In this document: piece after piece, positions 1 to 10,338 of the stretch
Layout of the letters: every line of letters starts with the position of its first letter
How positions within the stretch are numbered: the first letter of the stretch is position 1
Assembly (NCBI GenBank): GCA_020746835.1
Contig: JAGPNK010000001.1
Location: 4,588,001 to 4,652,000, forward strand
Length of the DNA stretch: 64,000 bases
Source of the DNA: Stachybotrys elegans
Lineage: Eukaryota > Ascomycota > Sordariomycetes > Hypocreales > Stachybotryaceae
Direction of reading: 5' to 3'
Made by a program: the position numbers and the translations under genes
The notes under the pieces: model-generated
Databases searched by the model: none
What the model was told of the DNA's origin: nothing
What the model saw: the letters and a program-made list of their open reading frames with translations, nothing else

Positions 1-620
1 CCACACGCAAACACTACAGATGACCGCACCACTGGATGGGGGACCCACCGTGTGCCTGGATGCCCAGGGATACGCGCCATTGCTTCGCCTCATCCGTTGG
101 TGCCTGCATTAACAGCAATAGCTGCGCGAAAGCCTCGTTATCTGTTAGTGCGGGCCGTACGCCGATGTTGCGGCAAGTACCTATGAGTACCTTGAGGGTC
201 TTATCGGCCTTTTGCATTCAGCCACGTCTGATAAGCGGAGGCTTCGCGTCCTCCAGATCCGGCCATGCGGTGGCATGGGCAAGATGCCTGGGTGAGCTGG
301 CAGTCTTTGTCCACATGGACATGCAGATGGAATTGGATTAATCCCTTGAGCGACCTGGGCTGCCTGAGCATCCTCAGCTTGGAGGAGACGACGTCAACGC
401 GCGGAACTGCCGATAACGCAGCATGTCTCATACACTTGGCGATTCATCCCCAGACGACCATGTGATCGGCCCACACTAGCACGGCTCTTAACCAAGAACC
501 CCTGCCTTTAGACTTGCGTCGAGTCACACTATATGCTCGTTTCCCTGCACGGATAGATGATGGATTGGTTGATAGCTCCAGGCTTCTAACCTGCAGCATA
601 AAAGTGCATCTGGAAATTGT
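1..620. other. Intergenic or edge sequence, no supported gene
   Basis: No recognisable protein family or RNA gene is visible. Two short minus-strand open frames occur between about 14 and 431; they could be exons of a gene running off the window edge but match nothing I know. The right part probably carries the 3' UTR of the tryptophanyl-tRNA synthetase gene. Confidence 0.5.
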
Positions 621-2439
621 CTATGCTGTGGTCTGGCTGGCATCTGCTGCCGCCTTCTTGGAAGCCTCCTTCTCGGCCTTCTTCTGTGCAATCTGTTGCT
701 CCTTCAGTTGCTTCTTCAGCTGGCTCTTGGATATCTTGCCATCGCCTGCGCCCTCTGATCCCGCACCTTCAGTCACGGGGGCGACGAGGTCAGCCCGCGG
801 AACCTTGGGGTTGCCAACCCATTCCAGGGGACGCGATGCCATGAACTCGTTAACCACCTCGTCTGTCACCTTGCTTCGCCTCTCCTGAAAGCCGAGCACG
901 TAGTCCTGCAGGTGCTGGATGCACATTGCTTTGAGCTGGGAAGGGTTAGCTTGCGAAATGTCTTCCGAGGGTCAGAGAAATATACCTCTCCTGTCAGCAG
1001 CTTGCCGCTGTTGTAGTCGGCCTTGATCTGAGCAAGCTCCTGCTTCGAGTCAGTATCCGTCAAGTCTGGAATCTCAACGAGGAGCACCGACCTCATCACT
1101 CTCCAGGAAGAACTGCAAGTATTGGTAAGCCACGTCAACATCGGCGTTGCCACCCTTCTCGCGGTGCTCCTCCAGTGTTTCTCGGCCGCCAGAGAAGGCA
1201 TATCTGAGACTTGGTTAGACCACTGTATTCCGCAGCGAGGAAGTAGCGTACTTGTTGATCTTGTTCTTAATCTGCTTAGCTGTGTCTTTCAAGAAGATGG
1301 CAGAAGTCTCATCGCTGGCAGACATCTTGGAACCCGGTCCCTGCAGCGCATCCAGGAAGCGCATATGGATAAGAGAAGGCTTGGCGTAGTGAAGACCTTG
1401 GGCGCAGTCTCTCGTCAGGCGGAAGTAAGGGTCTTGGTCGATGGCACATGGGATCAGGCAGGGGATGGCGGCTGTCTTCTTCTCGTCCTCGCCGAAGATG
1501 TGAGGGAAAGACGAGGCAAAGGACGTTGCGCCCTGGATACTGGCAAAGTGAATTTTGCCGATATTGGAGCTTTTGTGTGTAAGCCCATGCACTGTATCCG
1601 AAAATCGTAACACTTACCTGCCGTCGAATCCAAAGATAGCCTTAGCTGTGTTGTAGGTGACACGCTTCGCGAACCGCACAATGTTCCTGTAGAAAGCACC
1701 GCCGACATATTCGAAATCGGAAAAGATAAAGGTCTTCTTAGGGTCAAAGCCAATGGCAATGATATCCATGGCGTTTGTCCGGCTGTACCCCATCACTTCC
1801 TCGACGGTCCTCTTTTCCGAGAAGAGATATTTCTCATCTGCCATTGCGGTTAGTAGACGCTGAATGCCTTCTGGGTCTTAAATAACCAACCATCAGTCAA
1901 CATGACAATCAGTGGGACGTCAAAGACATCCTGCAACCACCTAAATGATGACATATGTAAGTTGCGCCCAGTATAAATGGCACAGAGGTCCCTCACTTGA
2001 CGAAATCGAAGACTTGGGTGTGACCAATGTGCATGCTATCACTGCTGGGCCCCCTGCCCGTGTAGAGGAAGAAAGGTTGGTTCTATGCTCTTGTCAGATA
2101 ATTCGACATTTATCTGCCAACTCAGCCTACCTTCTCATAACGGTCCAGGATGGTGGTGAGGTCTCGGTGGCTAAAGACAATCTGGCGGCGCATGAAGCGA
2201 TGCGGTTTATGTCCTGTAACCTTCTCAAACCGCTCGAGCAGCTTGTCGTCAATCAGGCTGGTACCAAAGTCCTCGACCAATTTCCTGTAATCGATGGCCT
2301 TGACCTTTCCATCCTCGCCTACTTCTCCCGAGACGGACCAGGGATTGATGTCCTGTTTGCTGGTGGATTGAGGGGCAGCTGCCGTCTCCTCAACGGCGGG
2401 AGGGGCACCGTCGGTCGTGGTGTTCTGAGCGTCCGTCAT
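621..2439 (-). CDS. WRS1: Tryptophanyl-tRNA synthetase, cytoplasmic
   Basis: Class I aminoacyl-tRNA synthetase that charges tRNA-Trp in the cytosol. The spliced model has eight exons: 2131-2439, 1997-2082, 1891-1940, 1618-1837, 1252-1569, 1100-1203, 986-1065 and 621-935, giving 493 residues in frame. The HIGH-like motif is read across exon 2 ([15 protein letters not shown]), DDEKYLF spans the exon 3/4 junction, and the KMSKS-equivalent is KMSAS in exon 5. FQERR..VTDEVV near the C-terminus is typical of eukaryotic WRS, followed by a lysine-rich tail ([16 protein letters not shown]). The start is the first ATG of exon 1. The oddity is the sixth intron (1066-1099), only 34 nt in this model; a one-base sequence error or another splice pair would also restore the frame. 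It shares a short divergent promoter with SDO1. The family call is very safe; the intron is uncertain. Confidence 0.95.
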
Positions 2440-2789
2440 CCTGCTGGTTTACAATCGCAAATGCTCCTGTGGATTGAGTCAAACGGCGATGCGTGGCGCC
2501 TTTATGACAGCTTGTGAGTCACCACGGTGTAATCTTGGAGATCTGGTGGCAGGTACGCCTGGAAGGAAGGCGGGGCAGTGCAAGTTTTCAGACGCATGGC
2601 GGGGTACCTATTAAAAATGGCCTGCCAGAGCCCGCGATGCAGTGACGGACCATCTCTCGCCGACAAATTACCCATCATCTCATTTGCTTCGCAGACCAAG
2701 AGAAAAGCGCGTATCTTTCTTGGTGGGAATTACAGAGCAGCAGTCACATTCTCTTATTCAATTCCCGGGGTTTCCCTCCTCCAGCCAGC
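2440..2789. promoter_or_regulatory. Bidirectional promoter between WRS1 and SDO1
   Basis: About 350 bp separates the start codons of two divergent genes, both serving translation (tRNA charging and 60S maturation). Both core promoters and leaders must lie here. No unmistakable TATA box is seen. Shared regulation is inferred from the arrangement only. Confidence 0.5.
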
Positions 2790-3707
2790 ATGTCTCGCAT
2801 CAACCAGCCCTCGAACCAGATCAAGCTCACCAATGTCTCCCTGGTGCGCCTGAAAAAGGGCAAGAAGCGCTTCGAAATCGCCTGCTACAAGAACAAGGTC
2901 CTCGAGTGGCGCTCCGGCATCGAGACGGACCTCGACAATGTGCTTCAGATCCCCAACGTCTTCCTCAACGTCTCCAAGGGCCAGACGGCCCCCAAGGAGG
3001 ACCTGGAGAAGGCCTTTGGCAAGGGCAAGAGCACCAATGATATCATACTCGAAATTTTGAAAAAGGGCGAAATGCAGGTCGGCGACAAGGAACGGGCGGC
3101 ACAACTCGAGCGCGTGCACAACGAAGTGATAGGCATCGTCGCCAGCAAACTCGTCGATCCACGGACGAAGCGCGTCTACACGCCGGGCATGATTGAGAAG
3201 GCGCTCGACATGCTCAGCTCCCAGGCGCACGTTAACGACAAGAGCGCCTCGGCCAGCGCAACGGGAACGCCGGCGACGGGCGACGACGGCGAGGCGAAGC
3301 CCAGGTCCAAGGAGCACAACTGGACGGGCGTTGTTACGACCAAGAGTGCCAAGAGCCAGGCCCTCGACGCCATGAAGGCTCTGATCGCCCACCAGCCCAT
3401 CCCCGTGGCCAGAGCCCGCATGAAGCTCCGCATCACCTGCACCACCAACGTCCTCAAGCAGGCGAGCAAGGCCAAGGCGGTGTCCAAGGACGAGGACGGG
3501 GAACCAAAGGCGGCGGGCACAGTCAAGGATGTCATATTGGGCTACGTGGAACAGGTCGAGAGCCAGGACGTCATGGGCTCCGAGTGGGAGGTGATTGGCT
3601 TCGTAGAACCCGGCGCGTTCAAGGCAGTGTCCGACTTTATTGGAAACGAGACCAAGGGCCAGGGACGGGTAGAGGTTCTAGACATGGCAGTTACTCACGA
3701 GGATTGA
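2790..3707 (+). CDS. SDO1: Ribosome maturation protein SBDS/Sdo1
   Basis: Orthologue of human SBDS and yeast Sdo1, which works with the GTPase Efl1 to release eIF6/Tif6 from late 60S subunits. It is one uninterrupted 305-residue frame. The N-terminal FYSH domain is evident (SLVRLKKGKKRFEIACYKN, then DLDNVLQIPNVFLNVSKG), followed by the central helical domain (NDIILEILKKGEMQVGDKER, TKRVYTPGMIEKAL) and the C-terminal ferredoxin-like domain (IPVARARMKLRI..., EVIGFVEPGAFK). It is longer than yeast Sdo1 (about 250 residues). Much of the extra length is a low-complexity Ser/Ala/Gly-rich linker at about residues 150-180, plus a Lys/Asp-rich patch near 228-245. The ATG follows a short leader. RPS18 lies downstream in convergent orientation. 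Product identity is secure. Confidence 0.95.
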   Translation: MSRINQPSNQIKLTNVSLVRLKKGKKRFEIACYKNKVLEWRSGIETDLDNVLQIPNVFLNVSKGQTAPKEDLEKAFGKGKSTNDIILEILKKGEMQVGDKERAAQLERVHNEVIGIVASKLVDPRTKRVYTPGMIEKALDMLSSQAHVNDKSASASATGTPATGDDGEAKPRSKEHNWTGVVTTKSAKSQALDAMKALIAHQPIPVARARMKLRITCTTNVLKQASKAKAVSKDEDGEPKAAGTVKDVILGYVEQVESQDVMGSEWEVIGFVEPGAFKAVSDFIGNETKGQGRVEVLDMAVTHED

Positions 3708-3971
3708 TTAGTAGACATGATACCCCCTCGCACCTCGCACCCTACTTGCACTTTCTTTTTAAGGATGTCTTAGAATCAACCTGTACCGACATTTCATACC
3801 CTTAAGCGAAGCCGTGAGGCGAGATTGCTTGAATGCTGCTTGATTCGATGACTCTGATCTAGAGTACAGTCATAGCTGCGTAAACCGGAAAGTAATCCCT
3901 TCAAAATGCTCAGAAAGTTGGAGAACCCAGCCGTCACGCCTGTCCACCCCAAATCGTAACCATGTAAATTT

Positions 3972-4653
3972 TTAACCACCCTTCTTCTTGGACACACCGA
4001 CGGTACGGCCACGGCGGCCGGTGGTCTTGGTGTGCTGTCCGCGGACGCGGAGGCCCCAGTAGTGTCGGAGACCACGGTGAGCGCGGATCTTCTTGAGGCG
4101 CTCGAGGTCGTCACGCAGCTTCGAGTCGACACCGTTGGCCAGGATCTGAGAGTCCTTGCCGTCCACGATATCGCGCTGTCGGTTGAGGAACCAGCCGGGG
4201 ATCTTGTACTGGGTGGGGTTTTGGAGGATGGTGACGACTCGCTCCAGCTCTTCCGAGGTGAGCTCACCAGCACTGCATTCGGATTTAGCTTCACGCCGCT
4301 TGTGGCCATTAGGGTTCTTGTATATCCGTACCGCTTGTTCAGGTCGACATCGGCCTTCTTGCAGACCAAGTTGGAGTAGCGGCGACCGACACCCTTGATC
4401 TTGGTCAGGGCGTACATGACCTTCTGCTTTCCATCAACGTTGGTGTTGAGAAGACGCAGGATCTAGTTTTCCGTGGTTAGCCACACAAATTCCAAATATT
4501 TTCCCCAAAATCGCCCAAGCAAGCGGCGGCCATGGTTGAATTATCGAGCCCCATTGCGAGGATGCGCGGAAGTCGAGGGGGATTGCTCTGCGCGATGCCG
4601 AAGGGTTGACTTACGAACTGGAAGTTCGTCTTCTCTCCCGAGACGAGCGACAT
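3972..4653 (-). CDS. RPS18: 40S ribosomal protein S18 (uS13)
   Basis: Small-subunit head protein uS13, which contacts the 60S subunit and the P-site tRNA region. Exons are 4615-4653, 4332-4462 and 3972-4272, encoding 156 residues. The short first exon reads [13 protein letters not shown], then [22 protein letters not shown]; the C-terminus is rich in Arg/Lys ([20 protein letters not shown]) and ends SKKKGG, as in eukaryotic S18. Intron 1 (152 nt) follows the 13th codon and intron 2 (59 nt) splits an Arg codon. Early introns of this kind are common in fungal ribosomal protein genes. It converges on SDO1. High confidence. Confidence 0.97.
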
Positions 4654-6777
4654 GATGGGCAACTGATTCGGTCGTTGCCGTTTGCTCGTGTGGAATTCGA
4701 TGATACGGTTGAAGGAAATAAAGAGCGGAGATTTCGAAGCCCTCGCTATACGTGGTGGAATTTTTGCTGTGGGGGCGCGAGTAGGGCACACCTGGTGAAT
4801 GCTGCTTGTGTGCGCACAGTCACGTGCTGCACTGCGTGACTGCAAGATTCGTCCTCGATTTCGTGCGGTGGATCTCCATTCGGATTTTCACTTTCGCCGA
4901 GTTTCGCACTGCGTCTTTTCCTCGGCCTCTCATCATTTTCATCCTCTTACCCTCATAGGATGCGTTTCTTTGGTGGCTCTCAGTTGTCATACGGACGGGC
5001 AAGTCTGCTCTCTCTAGAGAAATGCTGGCCACCTTGGTCTTCGCAGCTGAAATTGCTCGATGCCAGAAAACCCCATGGGCGGGCTGCGGGATGTGTGTTC
5101 GCACTCCCTCTTGCCGATGAAGCCCTCGCGACGCAAGTCGATCCCAATACTGTAAGTCATGTAGAGTCGATCAAATGCATACATGGTCTTGTGCCACTGC
5201 TCGGTCAATGCCTTCACGCGCATGATCTTGAGCCGGATGCCGCTTCGGCGCGCAATAGACAAGAAAAAACACGACAACGATTTTTGAGTGCGAAACCTTT
5301 AGTACCTGTACAAATGGAGGATTTCGTAATTTATCCGCTGTCACATTCAAACTGATTCAATGACCCATGGTGCCTGTATGTTATCAGGTCGTGTGCCTGG
5401 GCAAATTCGACCCATCGCTTGAGAGACGGGATTTACAATTTCGGGGGATGGCCCCGAGACCACATAGTTTACTGAGCTTGCGGAACTGGACACAGCGCCT
5501 CTAACGTAATGTCGTGCATTCTTAAGCCACTTGGTTGATGCGATAACTTAAACAACCTTGCCTCGGCCGATCTCCGTGTAGCTCTTTTCCCTGACGCCAG
5601 ACCACCGAGACATGTCCAAAGTCAGGCCATTCGCAGAGTCATGTCAACGGATATGCCACGGCCACTGCCTGTCAAAAGCAACTACGACGACTAGTAATAG
5701 CGGCCGGTCCCCCGAACAATACTGTTCCCGTTGAAGGGCCGGAGGAGTCAAGCAATATTGTTTGGAGCGGCGGATCCCGACGATCATGATATACAGCCAG
5801 AGAAGCTGAATCGTGGCGTCTTCCTTTGCGGGATGCGCGGTGGGAATTCACCCGAGGTCGAAAGTAAGAAATAGAATACATAGCCAATAGTAGCACACAG
5901 TAGCAAGACCGTAGAAGTAAAAATCAGTCGGAGCGTCTTTACCAGCAGTCAACATGTGACAGTAACAGCCAACTTGATGTTGGGTTACCTTGGCAGAGAA
6001 ACCTTAACCGTTGAGATGTACAAGGACAATTTCACAGCGACTGCTCACGTTCAGATAGACCAAGGATGATTATTACTGTTTTGTATTGGGACATGGCAGG
6101 AGATGCCATGTTCTTGTTGGTATAGTCCATGTCTAGTGGAGGGGAAGAATGTGTGTGTTCTCGTAAGTCGTAGTGGGGGATCATCGTGCTGGTAACGTAG
6201 GTGCTCTGTGGCACACTATCAATTACCCAATCGGTCCATCTGCAGCCGGGTTGGTCCCGACCAATGCCCCTCGGTGCACCGCCAACACCACCTGCCAAGG
6301 TTACAGGAAGGTAACTTGGGGTTCTGTGAGGGTGCCTAACTACCGAACTTGTCGGCAGCTTGGCACTCTGAGCATCTTCAGAAAGGCTGAGCGCGTAGCC
6401 GCATGGCGGGCCTGGCTGTTTGCCTCATTCGTGGGTGGATAAGTTATGCGACTGTTGGAGCAGATGGTGTATTGCGAATTTCCGCAGCTCCAGCGGCGGC
6501 TCGTCACCAGGTCGCTTCTGTGACTTAGCGTGACGCCGGAGTTCCTATGTGGATGGGTTGCAGCAATCGCTCCAGGCGCCGTCCAAAAGTGCTGATGAAG
6601 TTGGATGGCGGACCAGTCCTTTGGTCCAGTTTAGCCTGGCGCATCGGCCTTCCGCCCCTCCCACTCGCGCGAGCGGTTGCAGCTCCGTGGAACGAGGAAT
6701 GCATGCGGTGCAACCGCATGGTCGTGCATGGTTGTTTGTTTGGGTGGTAATTTACTTCAAGTCGATGCGATTGTTGC
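4654..6777. other. 2.1-kb gene-free span
   Basis: The part next to 4654 contains the RPS18 promoter and leader. The rest shows only short, uncorrelated open frames with no recognisable domains. The minus-strand frame 5014-5277 is faintly protein-like but has no family resemblance I can name. The part next to 6777 probably includes the 3' UTR of the following minus-strand gene. Confidence 0.5.
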
Positions 6778-7242
6778 TCAAGGAGCAATCATGCTGTCCT
6801 CGTCGGCTGAGTGATAGTTCTGTGACGACAGCTCCGAGGCGAATGGGTCGCATTCGAGACTGGGCCTGCGGGTGCAGCAGGGGCTGATGCCATCGAAGCT
6901 GAGGCGATGAATCTGGCTCGGGTCGCTGGCTCCAAAAGTCATGGTAAAGTGGCTGAACATTTCCTGGTGCTTCAGGTTCTGGGCCGTGAGAGGCTTCTCG
7001 CTGGGGTGGGTATATCGCTTCTTGGACCTGGTCTTCTTCTCCTTCTTGGGCTCCGCGTCCTTTTCGCGGCCGCTCCAGGTGAATGCACGTGAGAGTATCG
7101 AGGACGAGGACTTTATTGAGGAGAGAGGGGTGTCGGAGCTCTGGCTGTTGTTGGATGAAGCGGTCGTAGAGGTGGTTGCGCTGCTGTCAGCCGAGCTGGC
7201 AGACTTGTGCAGAGCGCGGCGGATCTGGTTGCGGATGGACAT
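6778..7242 (-). CDS. Small conserved-looking protein of unknown function
   Basis: A 154-residue intronless frame starting MSIRNQIRRALHK. The first half is very Ser/Thr/Asn-rich (about residues 14-50) and leads into a basic stretch (EPKKEKKTRSKKRYTHPSEKP, read in two parts: EPKKEKK, then RSKKRYTHPSEKP). The second half carries a compact segment, NLKHQEMFSHFTMTFGASDPSQ, followed by a short Cys-Cys-containing tail. There is no signal peptide and no membrane segment. The transition from low-complexity N-terminus to ordered C-terminal segment looks like a genuine protein. I do not recognise a family and assign no function. A long leader with (CCCT)n sequence lies upstream. The gene is divergent from the sugar transporter 3 kb away. 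Confidence 0.6.
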   Translation of the reverse strand: MSIRNQIRRALHKSASSADSSATTSTTASSNNSQSSDTPLSSIKSSSSILSRAFTWSGREKDAEPKKEKKTRSKKRYTHPSEKPLTAQNLKHQEMFSHFTMTFGASDPSQIHRLSFDGISPCCTRRPSLECDPFASELSSQNYHSADEDSMIAP

Positions 7243-7827
7243 GGTGAAGGGTTGTCAAGAGGATAAAATCAGGATGCGTGGAGTGCCCAACAGCGACCGC
7301 TGATAGAGAAAGACGTTTGCCGTTTTGTGTTGCTTTATGCTGACATGAGAGGAAACATAAAGGGTTCAAAGAGAGAGGAGCTGTGGGATATATAATAACA
7401 AGGATAAAATCGGAGGCAACTCATTAGTAGGTAAAGTTGCCTTGTTGTTGGGGATCGCCGTCCTAGGTTCCGCCCACCCTTCCGCTCTGCTTGCAGCAAA
7501 CCTACAGGTGGCCTCGGAAAGTAGCGAAAGCCCGGTACGAGGCAGGAGAGGTACGGGACGGGCTTTACGCGGGGGAAGGAGCCGTGGGGGGTGGCGAAGA
7601 GACTTAGCGCCTTCTCTCGGCCCTTCTTCTGGACACTCTGGAACCTTGAAAAGTGCCTCATCCACGTCGCCCAGGCGCTTTCGATTCATCCCCCTGGCCA
7701 GTCCTCCATAATTCTCCCCATTCTTACAGAGCGTGCTAGACGCCTGGAGTCCCCGGAGTTCTGGGTCACCCTCCACCACGCACATGCCCTGTACGAGGCC
7801 ATCGTTTATCGTTTGTGTGGAGAAGCT

Positions 7828-7866
7828 CCCCTCCCTCCCTCCCTTCCTCCCTCTTCTCCTGTTCCC
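7828..7866. repeat. (CCCT)n / pyrimidine-rich simple repeat
   Basis: Consecutive CCCT/CTCC units give a nearly pure pyrimidine strand of about 39 nt, with GGGA/GGAG purines on the other strand. It lies in the probable leader or promoter of the minus-strand gene starting at 7242. Confidence 0.8.
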
Positions 7867-10186
7867 CCGCCGAGTAGACGCCACCGATACATGCCTATGT
7901 ATGCTGGTTGCGTTGTGCAATTCCCGGAAACTGTCGGCCTGTCCAGACCACGGCTGGCCCGGCGTGGTGTGTGAGGAACTCGTCTCACTGGAGCGGCACA
8001 ATCTGTTGAGAAAAGGCCCGGCAACAGGCACAGGCACATTCTCGGGCCCTCTCCGGTATCAGGTATGAGGCCGTGAGTCCGCCCGTCGCATTATCTACAA
8101 GGCTGTCTACCCCCAACCTGGTCGACGATTACCTCCCCCTTGTGTCACAGCCACTACTGTTCTTGACTTGTCATGACTAGGCACAGGGAGTCACTTACCA
8201 CGATTGTCCACCGAGTCCCTGGATTTGCTTAGGCCTTGGGCCTTGACCTCCACCGATACCCTTAAATTCACCCATGCCGACCGACAGAAACGCCTGCCGG
8301 AATCTGCGCGCCCCACACTGGATACCTAGGCACAGCACCCTCAGCCCCTAGGCTTTTTCTTGGCATTGGACGGCTGGTCGATGGTTGGAGCTGGCCGCCC
8401 TGCGTACGGGATTACCTCCGTTGGCCTTGGTAGCGCTGATAATCCCGAGTTGCCCCCGAACCGACATAGCCGACTGGGAGGAGTTGGACATGATGGGTGA
8501 ATTCACACTGGCTGAGTTTGTGAGCCACAGGGTCGAAGGTTTGAAAATTTTCTCGCTCCCTCCATACCACATCCAGGCACTCTGCATCCCTCGGGTGAAA
8601 CATCATCCTTACCCTTGTTGTCTTGTTTTCTTTTTTCCATCGTCCGCAGGGCTTATCTGGTGGCTGGAATAGTAGCCTGACACCCACTGTTTCGTACCCG
8701 CGGGCTGAAGCGGAGCTTCTCTGAGCAGGTGCACACTTATGACGCACCTGACCCTCACGATGGGGCGGCCATGACTGCGAGCGCAGTTGTTCCCGTCGTT
8801 TGACCTGAACACGGTGGGGCGCCATCTTGGTGATGTCAGTTCCTCAGGTAAACGGCATCTGCTTCCGAATGATGATCAACGGAAGCATGCATTTTATTCT
8901 GGAGGCGTAGCTGAAGAACGACGACGATGACGGTGGGTTACAGCTTGGGGGCGGTAGGCAGGTAGCGTTTGCATACGGAGTACAGTACTCCAAGGCTTAG
9001 CGTTGTACTCGACGGCATCTTCCTGCGGTGAGCTTAGCGAGCGCTATTCAGTCTAAAGGAAATGTAGTGCGTCCTAGGATGGCTGATGACTACTATCTCA
9101 GCCATCAATGATGATCGACCCCGGGGTCTTGGCCATTTGATCTTGTGCAGATCAGAGGAGCTGCCCGGTGCCTCTAGATGAGCAGTAAGGCTTGTTCTCG
9201 TTTTAGCATACTGCTCTTGGTTGAGAAGTCGTGAAGTGGTGCTCCTCTTGGCTCTACCATGTTGCGTAATTGCGGCCAACACGCAGAACTCGTTGTCACT
9301 TGTGGGTGGCCTGCTTGCTGCGCAATGATCTCACGACAGTGATGCAGTGCCCTCCGATAAGCCTTACACGGTGGGCCGTAACCAGCAACGGAGTTGAGGG
9401 CCGGCCTCCTGAATCATAGCTTGAGCATCCCGCGGGACAGGGTCCTCCCGTTATCTTGACGTCAGGGTCGAACCAGGGCGCTTTGCGTGCTTCTCGCTGA
9501 TAACGGGATGTGGTGGAAAAGAAACAGCAAATAATAACGTCAGCCCCGGTGCAAGAGATTCACTGTTGGCTCTGAGACTGTTTTTCCTGCCATCCTCGCA
9601 TCCACGTAGGCCTCCATGACGCTTGACACTTGGTGTTTGACTCTTGGGGCTTGGTGCGAGCTGATGTGTCAAAATACAGGATTGGACTCGCTGGCCGACA
9701 CGTTGACCCTGCGATAATAATAGCGATTCTGTCGCCCGAAAAGAAACAAGACTGCTCGCGTCCTCCTTGTGCTGTTATTCGTCGATAGTACGTTGTCGAC
9801 CTTGGGGTAGCTGGTGGAAGATTCAAGGACTCCACATTGGGACTTGTGAGTCCGGAGGTATCTCTCCAAAATATGGGGTACAGCGACGTCTCAATGACCG
9901 GCTCAAATGATGACGTTGAGGTACATGCACAGGCGTCGGCGAGGGGTGTCTTGTGCCTGCTGCGCAGCACCATGTAATAGTACCTGCTTGTATCCATTCG
10001 GCGACATAGGATCAAATCGTCGGGTGACCTCAGGCGCTTCGGGTTGCATGCAAGCAAGGCCATTGGCTGAGCCTGATTCTGTAACAATTGCGCGTGATAC
10101 CTTCTATGCCTTATTCCTGAGGTCTCGCTCAGCCCAACTGACCAGCTCCCAACGTCCCCGAACCTGTCGAGCTTCACAGCCGACGC

Positions 10187-10246
10187 CCTTCTTATCTTTT
10201 TTCTTTCCTCCTTCTTCTCCCTCTTCTCTTCTCCTTCTGCTGCAAA
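10187..10246 (+). promoter_or_regulatory. Pyrimidine-rich promoter/leader tract of the sugar transporter
   Basis: A run of C/T-dominated sequence (TTTTTTCTTTCC, CTTCTTCTCC and similar) lies about 90-150 nt upstream of the transporter ATG. CT-rich tracts near transcription starts are typical of filamentous fungal promoters lacking strong TATA boxes. Confidence 0.5.
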
Positions 10247-10338
10247 GAGGACCGAGACGTCAATGTCACCGCTTCGATCCTGCTAATTGACTTTCGACTC
10301 TTCGTCACCGGCTTCAACGCCAATCCTGAACGACCGTC

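Larger units (their letters stand above)
7243..10338. other. 3.1-kb divergent intergenic region
   Basis: Separates the small unknown gene (-) from the GPH transporter (+). It contains a CCCT-rich simple repeat at 7828-7866 and a pyrimidine-rich tract just upstream of the transporter. Open frames here (for example minus 7366-8037 and 9560-10177) have no domain signature and biased composition; I treat them as chance. Confidence 0.5.

Noticed and set aside
14..431. Two short minus-strand open frames at the left edge
   Set aside because: No start, domain or splice continuity that links them; could be exons of an off-window gene, but unsupported.
5014..5277. Minus-strand frame of 87 codons downstream of the RPS18 promoter
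   Set aside because: Slightly protein-like but no family, no intron context and no neighbouring exons.
7366..8037. 223-codon minus-strand frame
   Set aside because: Composition follows the CCCT repeat and GC bias; lies in the probable leader of the small gene at 7242; no domain.
9560..10290. Overlapping frames on both strands before the sugar transporter
   Set aside because: Cover the pyrimidine-rich promoter, low complexity, no recognisable protein.
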